Below are positions 11,691 to 20,682 of a stretch of DNA of 64,000 bases, piece after piece (position 1 is the first letter of the stretch; each line of letters opens with the position of its first letter). Position numbers and translations under genes: made by a program. The DNA lies in the NCBI GenBank assembly GCA_963731035.1, contig CAVSUY010000017.1:366484-430483 (forward strand), read 5' to 3'. This stretch comes from JAANXG01 sp963731035. Its GTDB lineage: Bacteria > Pseudomonadota > Gammaproteobacteria > Arenicellales > JAANXG01. A model generated the notes under the pieces. That model ran no database searches, was not told the origin of the DNA, and saw only the letters and a list, made by a program, of their open reading frames with translations.

Positions 11691-12275
11691 TCAGCCGCGT
11701 TTGTCCCGGTACCGGAAACAGCGGGTAATGTGGTCGTTCACCAGTCCCACGGCCTGCATGTACGAGTAGCAAATCGTGGTCCCGACGAACTTGAACCCGC
11801 GTTTCTTGAAATCTTTGCTGAGAGCGTCGGACAGCGGAGTGGATGACGGTACCTGATCGATGGACCGGAACCGGTTTCTGACCGGCTCACCGTCCACGAA
11901 CTCCCACAGGTAGTCGGCAAAGCTGCCGTATGATTCGCGCACGTCGAGGAATACCCGGGCGTTTCCGACCGCCGATTCCAGCTTGGCGCGGTTGCGGATG
12001 AGCCCGGGATCGCGCATCAGGCTGTCGATCTTTCGCTTCGGGAAGCGGGCGACGGCCTCGGGATCGAATTCCGCCAGGGCGCGCCGGTAATTCTCGCGCT
12101 TGCGCAGCACCGTAATCCAACTCAAACCCGCCTGCGCCCCTTCCAGGATCAACATCTCGAACAACAGCCGGTCGTCGCGTACCGGCACACCCCACTCGGT
12201 ATCGTGGTAGCGCACGTACAGGGGATCGTCTCCACACCACGGGCACCTGGTCAGCTTGTCGTCGCGAGGTGGCAT
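11691..12275 (-). CDS. tag: DNA-3-methyladenine glycosylase I
   Basis: A 194-residue base-excision repair enzyme that removes 3-methyladenine. It follows E. coli Tag almost along its whole length: CPWCGDDPLYVRYHDTEWGV at the start (zinc Cys and His plus the conserved Glu), GLSWITVLRKRENYR, the PGLIRNRAKL helix and KRGFKFVGTTICYSYMQA. The C-terminal NDHITRC supplies the remaining zinc His and Cys. I start it at the inner ATG because homologues begin close to the first Cys; an upstream in-frame ATG at 12311 would add 12 residues. Confidence 0.93.
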   Translation of the reverse strand: MPPRDDKLTRCPWCGDDPLYVRYHDTEWGVPVRDDRLLFEMLILEGAQAGLSWITVLRKRENYRRALAEFDPEAVARFPKRKIDSLMRDPGLIRNRAKLESAVGNARVFLDVRESYGSFADYLWEFVDGEPVRNRFRSIDQVPSSTPLSDALSKDFKKRGFKFVGTTICYSYMQAVGLVNDHITRCFRYRDKRG

Positions 12276-12402
12276 GTGAACCGGGGTCTGATGGTTTCGA
12301 CCGTGAATCATGCCACGGACGGCGCCGTCTCGGTGGATTTGAATTTGTCTTTGTGGGGGGCTGATTGGTGGGGGAGGTTCAGATTCTTGGCGCGAGTGCT
12401 GT

Positions 12403-12698
12403 GCATGAACCGGGGAGGGGATTTCAGCGGGACGCCGCGAGTACCTCCCTGTAGGCTCGCCTCCGGCATCCTTGCCTCCGGACGCCCGCTGAAATCCCTC
12501 CCCGGTTCATGCCTTTACGCCCATCCCTTCGTTTGGGGGTGTGTATCTGGACTTCAACCCGCTGCTTGTCGAAGGGTGCCGCCGCTTGGGCATGGGTTAG
12601 GGGTGGCTTTCGCCGACCGTCTGGAGGCATGGATGCCGGAGGCGAGCGTACAAGGATGTATTTACAGCGTGTCGGCGAAGGCCTCCCCCAACCCATGC
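12403..12698. repeat. pair of long palindromic elements
   Basis: Element one has 28-base arms at 12403-12431 and 12485-12512, complementary except for one missing C. Element two has 28-base arms at 12590-12617 and 12671-12698 with three mismatches. The 50-base cores are related to each other in opposite orientation and share GGATGCCGGAGGCGAGC. Each could extrude as a cruciform or form an RNA hairpin. The arms differ between the two elements while the core is shared, which suggests a mobile or recombining core. Confidence 0.8.
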
Positions 12699-12769
12699 TT
12701 GCCGTGGTCCTATCAACTACCGCCCAAAAACAAAACAGCACCAATCCAAACGCCGTTTGCCCTCACCCT

Positions 12770-13015
12770 GGCCCCTCACCCTGGCCCTCTCCCTGAGGGA
12801 GAGGGGACTCTTCTTTTAAAACCGTTTGTGCGCACCAAAAGCCTCTCGGCTCCCGGATTCGCGCTGCCGTCTCCGTCCGTGGAGTCGTCCCGCAAGCGGG
12901 AGAGGGGACCCTTCGTTTTAAACCGTTTGTGCGCACCAAAGGCCTCTCGGCTCCCGGCTTCGCGATGCCTCCTTTGCCCGTGGAGTCGTCCCCGAAGCGA
13001 GAGCGGGGAGACTTC
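12770..13015. repeat. two-copy tandem repeat with GGGAGAGGGGAC hairpins
   Basis: GTTTGTGCGCACCAAA and the following CCTCTCGGCTCCCG recur about 100 bases apart (near 12824 and 12925), as does GGAGTCGTCCC (near 12881 and 12981). CCCTCTCCCTGAGGGAGAGGG at the left end is a short hairpin. The block lies just downstream of potI and may terminate that operon. Confidence 0.65.
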
Positions 13016-13022
13016 GCGCGGG

Positions 13023-13841
13023 TCAGGCGCGTTCGGCGGCTTGCTGGTCGCGGAGGCGTTCCTGCTCCTGACGGTGGAATACCCAGGCGGCGATGATCAC
13101 ACAGACTGCGACCAGGAGAACGATGAGGGTTCCGAGGGCGTTGATGTCCGGGCTGACGCCCAGGCGGACCTTGGAGAAGACCACCATCGGCAGGGTACTG
13201 GCGCCGGGGCCGGCGACGAAGCTGGCGATCACCAGATCGTCCAGGCTCAGCGTGAAGGCCAGGAGCCATCCGGCCACCAGGGCCGGTGCCAGCATGGGGA
13301 CGGTGATGACCATGAACGTTTTCACCGGCCGCGCCCCGAGGTCCATCGCAGCCTCCTCCAGCGACTTGTCCAGGGACGCCACCCGTGCCCGCACGATCAC
13401 CGCAACGAATGTCAGGGAAAACGTAATGTGCGCGATAGTGATAGTTGACATGCCGCGCGCAAAGCCGGCGCCGACGAAAAGCAGTAAAGTCGCCAGGCCC
13501 GTAATCACGTCCGGCATCACCAGCGGTGCCGTCATCATTCCCGTAAACAGGCTGCGTCCCTTGAAGGACCCGAAGCGGTTCAGGCCGTAAGCGCCCAGTG
13601 TGCCGAAGACGGTGGAAACCGTCGCATTGACCACGGCTATCTTGAGGCTGACCCCGACCGCCATCATGATCTGGTCATTGCTGAGCAGCTCTCCGTACCA
13701 CTTGGTGGAGAACCCTGACCACACCGACACCAGCTTGCCGGCGTTGAAGGAGAAGATGATCAGTATGACGATGGGCGCGTACAGGAATACGAAGCCGAAC
13801 ATCAGCATCAGCATCGACGTGTAGGACATCCTGTTGTTCAT
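13023..13841 (-). CDS. potI: polyamine ABC transporter permease PotI
   Basis: A 272-residue inner-membrane subunit with six predicted helices and the permease loop EEAAMDLGARPVKTFMVITVP (about residues 165-186), which docks with the ATPase. The ATG at 13841 overlaps the potH stop codon as ATGA, indicating translational coupling; a longer frame reaching 13967 lies within potH and was discarded. It is the fourth gene of potFGHI, a putrescine/spermidine importer. Confidence 0.95.
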   Translation of the reverse strand: MNNRMSYTSMLMLMFGFVFLYAPIVILIIFSFNAGKLVSVWSGFSTKWYGELLSNDQIMMAVGVSLKIAVVNATVSTVFGTLGAYGLNRFGSFKGRSLFTGMMTAPLVMPDVITGLATLLLFVGAGFARGMSTITIAHITFSLTFVAVIVRARVASLDKSLEEAAMDLGARPVKTFMVITVPMLAPALVAGWLLAFTLSLDDLVIASFVAGPGASTLPMVVFSKVRLGVSPDINALGTLIVLLVAVCVIIAAWVFHRQEQERLRDQQAAERA

Positions 13842-14794
13842 CCCTCCTCGTCCTCCCGTGCCTGGTAATGCTGAAAAATCACGATCGGGATCACCAGGAA
13901 GATCAGCATGGCAATGGCCACCGCGGATGCCACCGGCCAGTCGCGGTTCTGGAAGAATTCGTTCCAAAGGACCTTGCCGATCATTAGTGTGTCCGGCCCG
14001 CCCAGCAGTTCGGGAATCACGAACTCACCCACGGCCGGGATGAACACCAGCATGGACCCGGCGATGATGCCCGGTAACGACAGCGGCAGCGTGATGGACA
14101 TGAATGCTTTCCAGGGGCGGCAGCCGAGGTCCGAAGCCGCCTCCAGGAGGCTCTCGTCCATCTTCGCCAGATTGGCGTACAAGGGCAGAATCATGAACGG
14201 CAGGTAGGAATAGACGATCCCGAGGTACACCGAGAAGGAAGTGTGCAGCAGCGGGAGTGGATCGTGGATAATCCCGATATCCATCAGGAAATTGTTCAGT
14301 ACCCCGTTGTTCTTCAGGATGCCGATCCAGGCATAGACGCGAATGAGGAAAGAGGTCCAGAAAGGCAGGATCACCATCATCAACAACGCGTTGCGCAGGC
14401 TTCCTGGCGCCCGGGCGATACCGTAGGCCATCGGATAGCCGATCAGCAGGCAAAGTATCGTCGAGATGAGGGCGATCTTGATGGAGTTGAGGTAGGCGAC
14501 CGCGTACAGATTGTCGGACAACAGGAACTCATAGCCGGACAACGTGCCCTTGATCTGCGGAATGAGCCCGTGAGTCCAGTCGAACAGGGCGGTGTAGGGC
14601 GGCTGAGCGATGATCGCGGAGCTGAAGCTGATCTTCAGCACGATGATGAAAGGCGCCAGAAAGAACACCAGCAGCCAAAGATAAGGCGCGCCGATCACCA
14701 GATAGCGCCCGGCAATGGAGAATCGCCTGTTCTTGGCGACTACCTGGCTGTTGCCTTCCGGCGTGTCCGGCGCAGTCTTTTCCACTGTGCTCAT
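13838..14794 (-). CDS. potH: polyamine ABC transporter permease PotH
   Basis: A 318-residue membrane subunit. About six helices follow a short cytoplasmic N terminus; the coupling loop ESLLEAASDLGCRPWKAFMS (around residue 215) is typical. It pairs with PotI to make the import channel. It ends in the ATGA overlap with potI and starts 13 bases after potG, so the three are one transcription unit. Confidence 0.95.
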   Translation of the reverse strand: MSTVEKTAPDTPEGNSQVVAKNRRFSIAGRYLVIGAPYLWLLVFFLAPFIIVLKISFSSAIIAQPPYTALFDWTHGLIPQIKGTLSGYEFLLSDNLYAVAYLNSIKIALISTILCLLIGYPMAYGIARAPGSLRNALLMMVILPFWTSFLIRVYAWIGILKNNGVLNNFLMDIGIIHDPLPLLHTSFSVYLGIVYSYLPFMILPLYANLAKMDESLLEAASDLGCRPWKAFMSITLPLSLPGIIAGSMLVFIPAVGEFVIPELLGGPDTLMIGKVLWNEFFQNRDWPVASAVAIAMLIFLVIPIVIFQHYQAREDEEG

Positions 14795-14807
14795 CCCTGG
14801 AGGCGCG

Positions 14808-15962
14808 TCAGTCTGCGAGAATCACGCCGGCGTGTCGTGCCCAGCACAGCCAGACTTCCTCGTCCCAATCGATGGGCCGCTCGGCCGTGCGGGTGAGGTT
14901 GGGCGTGGTGACCCGCACCATCTTCCCGCCCGGCAGCTCGATCTGGTAGATGGACAGGCTCCCCTGGTAGGCGATCTCGTCGACCTTCCCGCGGCAGCGG
15001 TTTTCCTGCTGCGCCGGCTCCTCCTTGCTGATAGCGATCTTTTCCGGGCGAATGGCGACGGCGACGTTTGACCCTACGGCGAGTTGCTGGAAGGAGTCGA
15101 GATGAAACTCGACACCGCCGTCGTCGCTCTTCACGGTGACGTGCTCCGAATCGGGCGACTCGGCCACGACGCCTTCGAACAGGTTGATGGAACCGACGAA
15201 GTCCGCGATATAGCGGGTCTTGGGGAACTCGTAGACCTCACTCGGCGTGCCCACCTGTTGGATGACGCCGGAATTCATCACCGCGATCCGGGTGGAGAGG
15301 GTCATCGCTTCCTCCTGGTCGTGCGTAACCACGATGAAGGTGACACCGGTCTCCTCCTGGATGTTCATCAGCTCGAACTGGGTCTGCTCTCGAAGCTTCT
15401 TGTCGAGGGCCGCCAACGGCTCGTCGAGCAGCAGCAGCTTTGGATGCTTGGCAAGGCTGCGGGCCAGCGCCACCCTTTGACGCTGGCCGCCCGAGAGCTG
15501 GGCCGGCTTGCGCTTGGCGAAGCCGCCCAGCTGCACCAACTCCAGCATTTCCTTGACCCGCGCCTGAATCTCGGCGGCGGGCATGTTGTCCTGCCGCAGG
15601 CCGAAAGCCACGTTCTTTTCGACCGACATGTGGGGGAACAAGGCGTAGGACTGGAACATCATGTTCACCGGTCGCTCATAGGGCGGGACGTCCGTCATGT
15701 CCTGCCCGTCAATGAGTATCCGGCCGTCGCTGGGCAGCTCTAGCCCGGCCAGCATGCGCAGCAACGTTGACTTGCCGCAGCCCGATGGACCCAGAAGCGC
15801 GAACAGCTCACCCCGGTAGATGTCCAGGGTAACATTGTCCACGGCCAGGAACAGTCCGAATCGCTTGGTGACGTTCTCGATGCGGATGTAGGGGTCCTCC
15901 TCGGGAGCGAACCAGGAGGACTTGTTGATTCTTGCGGCGGTTTTGGCGGACGTTTGATTCAC
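14808..15962 (-). CDS. potG: polyamine ABC transporter ATP-binding protein PotG
   Basis: A 384-residue ABC ATPase that powers polyamine import. Walker A is GPSGCGKST (about residue 58), the signature LSGGQRQRVALARSLA (about 158), Walker B LLLLDEPLAALD, and the switch His is in VVTHDQEEAMTLS. Residues after about 260 form a TOBE-type C-terminal domain that ends ARHAGVILAD. A 222-base gap with a stem-loop separates it from potF upstream. Confidence 0.96.
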   Translation of the reverse strand: MNQTSAKTAARINKSSWFAPEEDPYIRIENVTKRFGLFLAVDNVTLDIYRGELFALLGPSGCGKSTLLRMLAGLELPSDGRILIDGQDMTDVPPYERPVNMMFQSYALFPHMSVEKNVAFGLRQDNMPAAEIQARVKEMLELVQLGGFAKRKPAQLSGGQRQRVALARSLAKHPKLLLLDEPLAALDKKLREQTQFELMNIQEETGVTFIVVTHDQEEAMTLSTRIAVMNSGVIQQVGTPSEVYEFPKTRYIADFVGSINLFEGVVAESPDSEHVTVKSDDGGVEFHLDSFQQLAVGSNVAVAIRPEKIAISKEEPAQQENRCRGKVDEIAYQGSLSIYQIELPGGKMVRVTTPNLTRTAERPIDWDEEVWLCWARHAGVILAD

Positions 15963-16146
15963 GTCTTCGGCTCCCCTCCCCGGACGACGTTAAAGCTCGC
16001 TTCTACTAATTGCGTATTTGTTCGAGTTCAAGGCGAATGACTCTCGAGAACCCCAGTGTATATGTATAGGTAGTACATGCGAATCGCAGAAAATCATCCA
16101 ACGCAGAAGTCGGCAAAAATACGATTAGTAGAAGTGCCCTTACAGC

Positions 16147-16171
16147 AAGCCCCCTGCGGTGCAGGGGGCTT
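16147..16171 (-). terminator. stem-loop between potF and potG
   Basis: AGCCCCCTGC and GCAGGGGGCT form a perfect 10-base-pair GC-rich stem around a 3-base loop, 14 bases past the potF stop. There is no strong T run after it on the potF strand, so it may act as a partial terminator or RNA-stabilising hairpin that keeps the binding protein more abundant than the membrane subunits. Confidence 0.65.
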
Positions 16172-16184
16172 GGCAGATGAACCG

Positions 16185-17282
16185 TTACTCGCCGGTCTTC
16201 AACTTGGTCCAGGCACGCGTCCGGAGACGCTCGTAGTCCGGCGGCGAGATCTTGTTGGGAAACAGCTTCGCCTTGACCTCCGCCGGTGGATAGATCGACG
16301 GATCGCCGGTGATCTCCGGGTCCACGAGCTTGTTGGCCGCGGCGTTGGCGCTGGCGTACCAGACATAGTTGGTGATGTCCGCCGTAATTTCCGGCCGCAT
16401 GATGAAGTTGAGGAACTTGTGTGCATTGTCCGGATGAGGAGCGTCCGCGGGAATCGCCATCACGTCGAACCAGATCATCGCGCCTTCCTTGGGGATCACG
16501 TATGACACTTCGACCCCCTGGTCGGCTTCCGCCGCCCGGTCGCGGGCAATATACATGTCGCCGGACCAGCCCATGGCCACGCAAATGTCGCCGTTGGCGA
16601 GGTCGTTGATGTTCTGTGAGCTGTGGAAGTACTTGATGTAGGGACGGACCTTCGAAAGCCTGTCCAGGGCTTCGTCCAGCACCTTGGGATCATTGCCGTT
16701 TGGATCCTTGCCCATGTAGTTGATCATGGCCGGGAACACTTCGCTGGGAGCGTCCAGGAACGTCACGCCGCAATCGGCGAATTTCTTTACGACGTCGGGA
16801 TCGAAAAGCATGGCCCAGCTGTCCACCGGCGCATCGGGCATCCGTTCCTTGACCATTTTGGTGTTGTAGCCGAAACCTGTGGTACCCCACATATAGGGCA
16901 CGGCGTATTGGTTGCCCGGGTCATGGGAGGCATCCAGCCGTTTCAGAATGTCCTTGTCCAGGTTCTTCCAGTTGGGCAGCTTGGACTTGTCGAGCTTCTG
17001 GTAAACGCCCGCCTGCGCCTGGCGGTACATGAAATCGGAAGTCGGTACAACGACGTCGTAGCCGGTGTGGCCGGCCAGCAGTTTCGCTTCCAGTACCTCG
17101 TTGGAGTCGTAGACGTCGTAGGTGACCTTGATACCGGTTTCGGCTTCGAACTTGTCTATCGTGTCATCGGCGATGTAGTCCGACCAGTTATAGACGTGCA
17201 AAGTTTTTTCCTCGGCGGCGTTGGCACCCGTTATGACAAGGGCGGCCGCCACTCCGAGAAGAATGCGGCTGTATCGCATCAT
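16185..17282 (-). CDS. potF: polyamine-binding periplasmic protein PotF
   Basis: A 365-residue secreted receptor. The signal peptide is about residues 1-22 (MMRYSRILLGVAAALVITG then ANAA). The mature part begins EKTLHVYNWSDYIADDTI, the signature of PotD/PotF proteins; the Trp-Ser-Asp around residue 33 contributes to polyamine binding. YVIPKEGAMIWFDVMAIPAD (about residue 256) is the conserved ligand-hinge stretch. It is the first gene of potFGHI and is divergent from a glutamine-synthetase-like gene 119 bases away, so the two may share a regulated promoter region. Confidence 0.96.
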   Translation of the reverse strand: MMRYSRILLGVAAALVITGANAAEEKTLHVYNWSDYIADDTIDKFEAETGIKVTYDVYDSNEVLEAKLLAGHTGYDVVVPTSDFMYRQAQAGVYQKLDKSKLPNWKNLDKDILKRLDASHDPGNQYAVPYMWGTTGFGYNTKMVKERMPDAPVDSWAMLFDPDVVKKFADCGVTFLDAPSEVFPAMINYMGKDPNGNDPKVLDEALDRLSKVRPYIKYFHSSQNINDLANGDICVAMGWSGDMYIARDRAAEADQGVEVSYVIPKEGAMIWFDVMAIPADAPHPDNAHKFLNFIMRPEITADITNYVWYASANAAANKLVDPEITGDPSIYPPAEVKAKLFPNKISPPDYERLRTRAWTKLKTGE

Positions 17283-17401
17283 TGTTTTCTCTCCAAGGTG
17301 GTTGTCGGCACTATTCTAAATTATCATCGGTATTTAAACATAGTCGTGGACCGGACAGGACCCCCGGTTTCCAATATCTTCAGGATTCGCAAGGGCATTT
17401 C

Positions 17402-18739
17402 ATGAACGAAATCAAAGAGTGGCTGGATCGGCATCGGATCAGCGAGGTTGAATGCATCGTGCCGGACATGGCGGGGACACCTCGCGGAAAGATCATGCCG
17501 GCGGCGAAATTCGCCGAGGAGCAGGGCATGCGACTGCCCGAGGACGCGCTCCTGCAAGCGGTGACCGGGGACTATATCAGCGACGATCTCGGTGTCCTGG
17601 ACCCCGCGGACATCGATATCGTGCTGCGCCCCGACGTCAAGACGCTGCGCCTGATGCCCTGGGCGGCGGAGCCCACTGCCCAGGTGATCCACGACAGCTT
17701 CTACAAGGACGGTACGCCGGTGGAGATGGCGCCCCGGCACGTGCTGCGCCGGGTGCTTAAGCTGTACGAAGAGGCCGGTTGGAGTCCGGTTGTGGCCCCG
17801 GAGCTGGAATTCTACCTGGTGAAGCAGAATACGGACCCGGATTATCCTCTTGAGCCGCCGGTGGGACGTTCGGGGCGAACGGAAAGCGCACGTCAGGCTT
17901 ACAGCATCGACGCCCTGGCGGAGTTCGACCCGTTCGTCGACGGTGTCTATGACTACTGCGAGGACCAGGGGCTGGCCATCGACACTCTGATTCACGAGGC
18001 AGGACCCGCGCAAATGGAGATCAACCTCGTTCACGGCGAGCCTCTGGAGCTGGCGGACCAGGCGTTCCTGTTCAAACGCACAGTGCGGGAAGTGGCGTTG
18101 CGGCACAATATGTTCGCGACTTTCATGGCCAAGCCCATGGAGGACCAACCCGGCAGCTCCATGCACATACACCAAAGTATCGTGGACGCGGAAACCGGCA
18201 AGAACATATTCAACCGATCGAATGGCGAGCCGAGCGACCTGTTCTTTCACTATATTGGCGGCCTGCAGAAACACTTGCCCGCCGGCCTGGCGATCCTCGC
18301 GCCCTACGTGAACTCCTACCGGCGCGCAGCCCGCTACCATGCCGCGCCCATCAACCTGAAATGGGGCTACGACAACCGCACCACTGGTCTGCGGGTGCCG
18401 ATCGGCGATACCGAGGCGCGGCGCGTGGAGAACCGCTTGGCGGGCGCCGATGCCAATCCTTACCTGGCCATTGCCGTGTCGCTTGTCTGCGGCTACCTGG
18501 GGATGCGGGATAAAGTGGCGCCCACGGAACCGCTCACGGGGAGCGCCTACGAGCTCGATTTCGAGCTGCCCCGCACCCTGGCCGAGTCCCTCGACCTGTT
18601 GAACAACAGCGAGCCGCTCAGGGATGTTCTGGGCAGCCGGTTCATCGCCGCCTACACGGCGATCAAGGAGATCGAGGACGAGGCGTTCATGAGTGTGATC
18701 AGTTCCTGGGAGCGGGAATACCTGCTGTGGAACGTCTGA
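17402..18739 (+). CDS. glutamine synthetase family protein (probable gamma-glutamylpolyamine synthetase)
   Basis: A 445-residue GS-fold ligase. It starts MNEIKEWLDRHRISEVECIV, has the N-terminal beta-grasp and then the catalytic core with PELEFYLV (about residue 136), GPAQMEINL, the SSMHIHQS metal/ATP loop (about 257) and NRTTGLRVP (about 326). Divergence from potF and the short GS-like form point to PuuA/SpuB-type gamma-glutamylation of putrescine rather than ammonia assimilation. A second paralogue lies at 27316-28695. The ATG at 17402 was preferred over an upstream in-frame ATG that reaches into the potF promoter. Confidence 0.9.
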   Translation: MNEIKEWLDRHRISEVECIVPDMAGTPRGKIMPAAKFAEEQGMRLPEDALLQAVTGDYISDDLGVLDPADIDIVLRPDVKTLRLMPWAAEPTAQVIHDSFYKDGTPVEMAPRHVLRRVLKLYEEAGWSPVVAPELEFYLVKQNTDPDYPLEPPVGRSGRTESARQAYSIDALAEFDPFVDGVYDYCEDQGLAIDTLIHEAGPAQMEINLVHGEPLELADQAFLFKRTVREVALRHNMFATFMAKPMEDQPGSSMHIHQSIVDAETGKNIFNRSNGEPSDLFFHYIGGLQKHLPAGLAILAPYVNSYRRAARYHAAPINLKWGYDNRTTGLRVPIGDTEARRVENRLAGADANPYLAIAVSLVCGYLGMRDKVAPTEPLTGSAYELDFELPRTLAESLDLLNNSEPLRDVLGSRFIAAYTAIKEIEDEAFMSVISSWEREYLLWNV

Positions 18740-18766
18740 GCCTGCCGCCCGCCTGCTGAGGCCGGC

Positions 18767-19678
18767 GTGGCCGTCGCGGATCGGAATCCTTACACCGAAT
18801 CAGGCTGGCTCCGGGTATCTGATCGGATACGGCTGCGCTACGCGGTCAACGACGCCGGTACCCGGGGCGCGATTCTGGTGGCGCCCGGCTGGACCGAGAA
18901 TACCTTGAAGTACCGGGAGCTGACCGGGGACCTGGCGGGTCGGGGCTACTCGGTGTTTGTGCTGGACCACCGCAGTCAGGGCGAATCCTCACGCCTCACC
19001 GCGAATACCCAAGTGAGCCACGTCGATTCCTTCGAAGACTACGTCGAAGATCTGTCGGCCTTTTACGAGCGGGTGGTGTTGCCCCGGGCCCGGGAAGAAA
19101 TCGTGCTGCTGGGTCATTCACTTGGCGGTCTGATCGGCGCCTGGTTTGCCGCCCGCCGGCCGCAGGGCCTGAAGCGTCTGGTGCTGAGCGCGCCGTTGTT
19201 CGAGGTGCACGGCGGCCTGCTGCCGGAGCGGGTCATGTACTGGGTTGCCAGTGCCCTCACGCTCCTGGGCCGGGGAAACCGCTACGTACCCGGGCACCGG
19301 GACTGGGACGAAGAGACCCTGATCTTCGAGAACAACGTGCTGACCCAGTCGCGGGAACGTTTTCTACGCTGGCGAACCACGCTCGTGAGCCTTCCGGACA
19401 CCCGGGTCGGCGGCGTCAGCAACAACTGGCTCAAGACCGTAATCGAAGCGACCCGCGCCGTGGTCGACCTGGCGGACGACATCCGGGTGCCGGTGCTGCT
19501 GCTCCAGGCCGGCCACGACGGACTGGTGCGCCCCGGCCGGCAGGAGCGCTTCTGCCGGCAATGCCGTGATTGTAAGCTGGTGCGTTTTTCCACCGCGCGG
19601 CACGAACTGCTCATGGAGACGGATGAGATTCGAGACCGGGTGCTGGGCTCGATCTTCGAGTTCGTGCAGAGGCCCTGA
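18767..19678 (+). CDS. alpha/beta hydrolase (monoacylglycerol lipase/lysophospholipase-like)
   Basis: A 303-residue serine hydrolase of the COG2267 group. The nucleophile elbow is GHSLGG (Ser near residue 117); the oxyanion region is VAPGWTEN, and the C-terminal acid and His appear in LLQAGHDGLVRP and STARHELLMETDEIRD. It starts with GTG, 27 bases after the GS-like gene on the same strand, so it may be cotranscribed. Members cleave monoacylglycerols or lysophospholipids; the natural substrate here is not known. Confidence 0.86.
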   Translation: MAVADRNPYTESGWLRVSDRIRLRYAVNDAGTRGAILVAPGWTENTLKYRELTGDLAGRGYSVFVLDHRSQGESSRLTANTQVSHVDSFEDYVEDLSAFYERVVLPRAREEIVLLGHSLGGLIGAWFAARRPQGLKRLVLSAPLFEVHGGLLPERVMYWVASALTLLGRGNRYVPGHRDWDEETLIFENNVLTQSRERFLRWRTTLVSLPDTRVGGVSNNWLKTVIEATRAVVDLADDIRVPVLLLQAGHDGLVRPGRQERFCRQCRDCKLVRFSTARHELLMETDEIRDRVLGSIFEFVQRP

Positions 19679-19700
19679 AGGATCGGGCCCGCACTTGCCC

Positions 19701-19854
19701 ACGGATTGTAGGAGCGACTTCAGTCGCGATTACGATGAGGTGCGACGGCTTGCGCGTTTTGAAAACACGGCCTGGAGGGGACGCGCGTTGTTTCCGAACG
19801 CGTGATGATTGATGCCGTGAAATCGCGACTGAAGTCGCTCCTACAATCCGGGGC
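19701..19854. repeat. REP doublet, variant arms
   Basis: GGAGCGACTTCAGTCGCGAT at the left and its reverse complement at the right, about 95 bases apart. This arm variant has GACTTCAGTC where the main family has GGCTTCAGCC, with the pairing preserved by matching changes. Confidence 0.88.
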
Positions 19855-19865
19855 TGCGGACTGTG

Positions 19866-20115
19866 CAAGGCGGACATGGTTTACAAATTAGACCGGGCAC
19901 ATGGTTTACATTTTTCACGATTTAGCGCCGTGCCAGCCTTGCTCTGGGGGGCCGTGTACTGAACGATCTCGTGTCGTTCCCTGTTCCAGCTACCGGGGCT
20001 CGCGAGCTTCGAATGCATCAGGGTCAAGATGTGCTGGGTCCAGGCCTTGCGGTCCGCCAGACTGAGAACATAACCCGTGCGCTGTTTGACGACGGTTTCG
20101 CGGGAATTTTGTTAA
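19866..20115 (-). pseudogene. possible short relic of a mobile-element gene
   Basis: The minus strand has an open stretch with a protein-like composition (LADRKAWTQHILTLMHS) but no clear start. Two copies of ACATGGTTTACA lie 25 bases apart at 19876-19915, resembling terminal motifs of some insertion sequences. I do not recognise the family. It fills the gap between the REP doublet and the next small gene. Confidence 0.3.
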
Positions 20116-20159
20116 ACCGCCGTCCTGGGGTTCTCTCCGGTGGGCGCGATGCGACGCAC

Positions 20160-20429
20160 TCAGCCGGATTTCTTCGGCCTCCCCGGCTTGATGCGTTCCA
20201 CCTGTTCAGCCACTTCGGAGAGCGCTTCGGTGTCCATCGAAGACAGCGCCAGCAGGCCCGCGCGCAGTATCTCGCTCTTTTTCATATGGATGCCGTTCTC
20301 GAGGTAGCGCTTCTTGAGGGCGTCGATGGCTTCGTACTCCCGGGCGGGGATGGTGAAGCTGTCGCGAACCAGCAGTTGGTGACTCTTGTCTACCTTGCCG
20401 TGGTCTTCTTTCCGGTCTTTCTTAGCCAT
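20160..20429 (-). CDS. small basic protein, ribbon-helix-helix-like
   Basis: An 89-residue protein: a Lys/Asp/His-rich N terminus, then DSFTIPAREYEAIDALKKRY followed by KKSEILRAGLLALSSM and a basic tail GRPKKSG. The strand-helix-helix pattern with KKSEILRAGL resembles the dimerising part of ribbon-helix-helix DNA-binding proteins. Similar small proteins are widespread in proteobacteria; no function is established. It is divergent from ppk (254 bases between starts), and the interval has an AT-rich promoter-like stretch around 20430-20465. Confidence 0.65.
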   Translation of the reverse strand: MAKKDRKEDHGKVDKSHQLLVRDSFTIPAREYEAIDALKKRYLENGIHMKKSEILRAGLLALSSMDTEALSEVAEQVERIKPGRPKKSG

Positions 20430-20682
20430 AATAATATATATCGTATATACGATTTATACCATTTTGCGGGATTGTGGTACAGGAATTCTAGCCTTGTCCG
20501 GCACCGGAGACCGCCAGCATCATGCAATTTCGAAGGCAGCAGCATGCCCCGGACCGGGCGCCTGGGCCATTTTGCAATGCCATTTTAGACCACGCATAAT
20601 CATGGGCTTACGAGTAGTATCTGCAATCACACTTTAACAATCGACGGATAGGCTCTCTTCTCCAACGAGGGCAACAACCAAC

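Larger units (their letters stand above)
12330..13020. other. gene-free interval with palindromes and short tandem repeats
   Basis: No convincing coding frame is visible here. The stretch is occupied by two long palindromic elements and by a roughly 100-base direct repeat downstream of the pot operon, both listed separately. Confidence 0.7.

Noticed and set aside
12330..13448. A 414-codon plus-strand frame over the gene-free patch and potI
   Set aside because: Composition follows the palindromes and tandem repeats, and the right half is antisense to potI.
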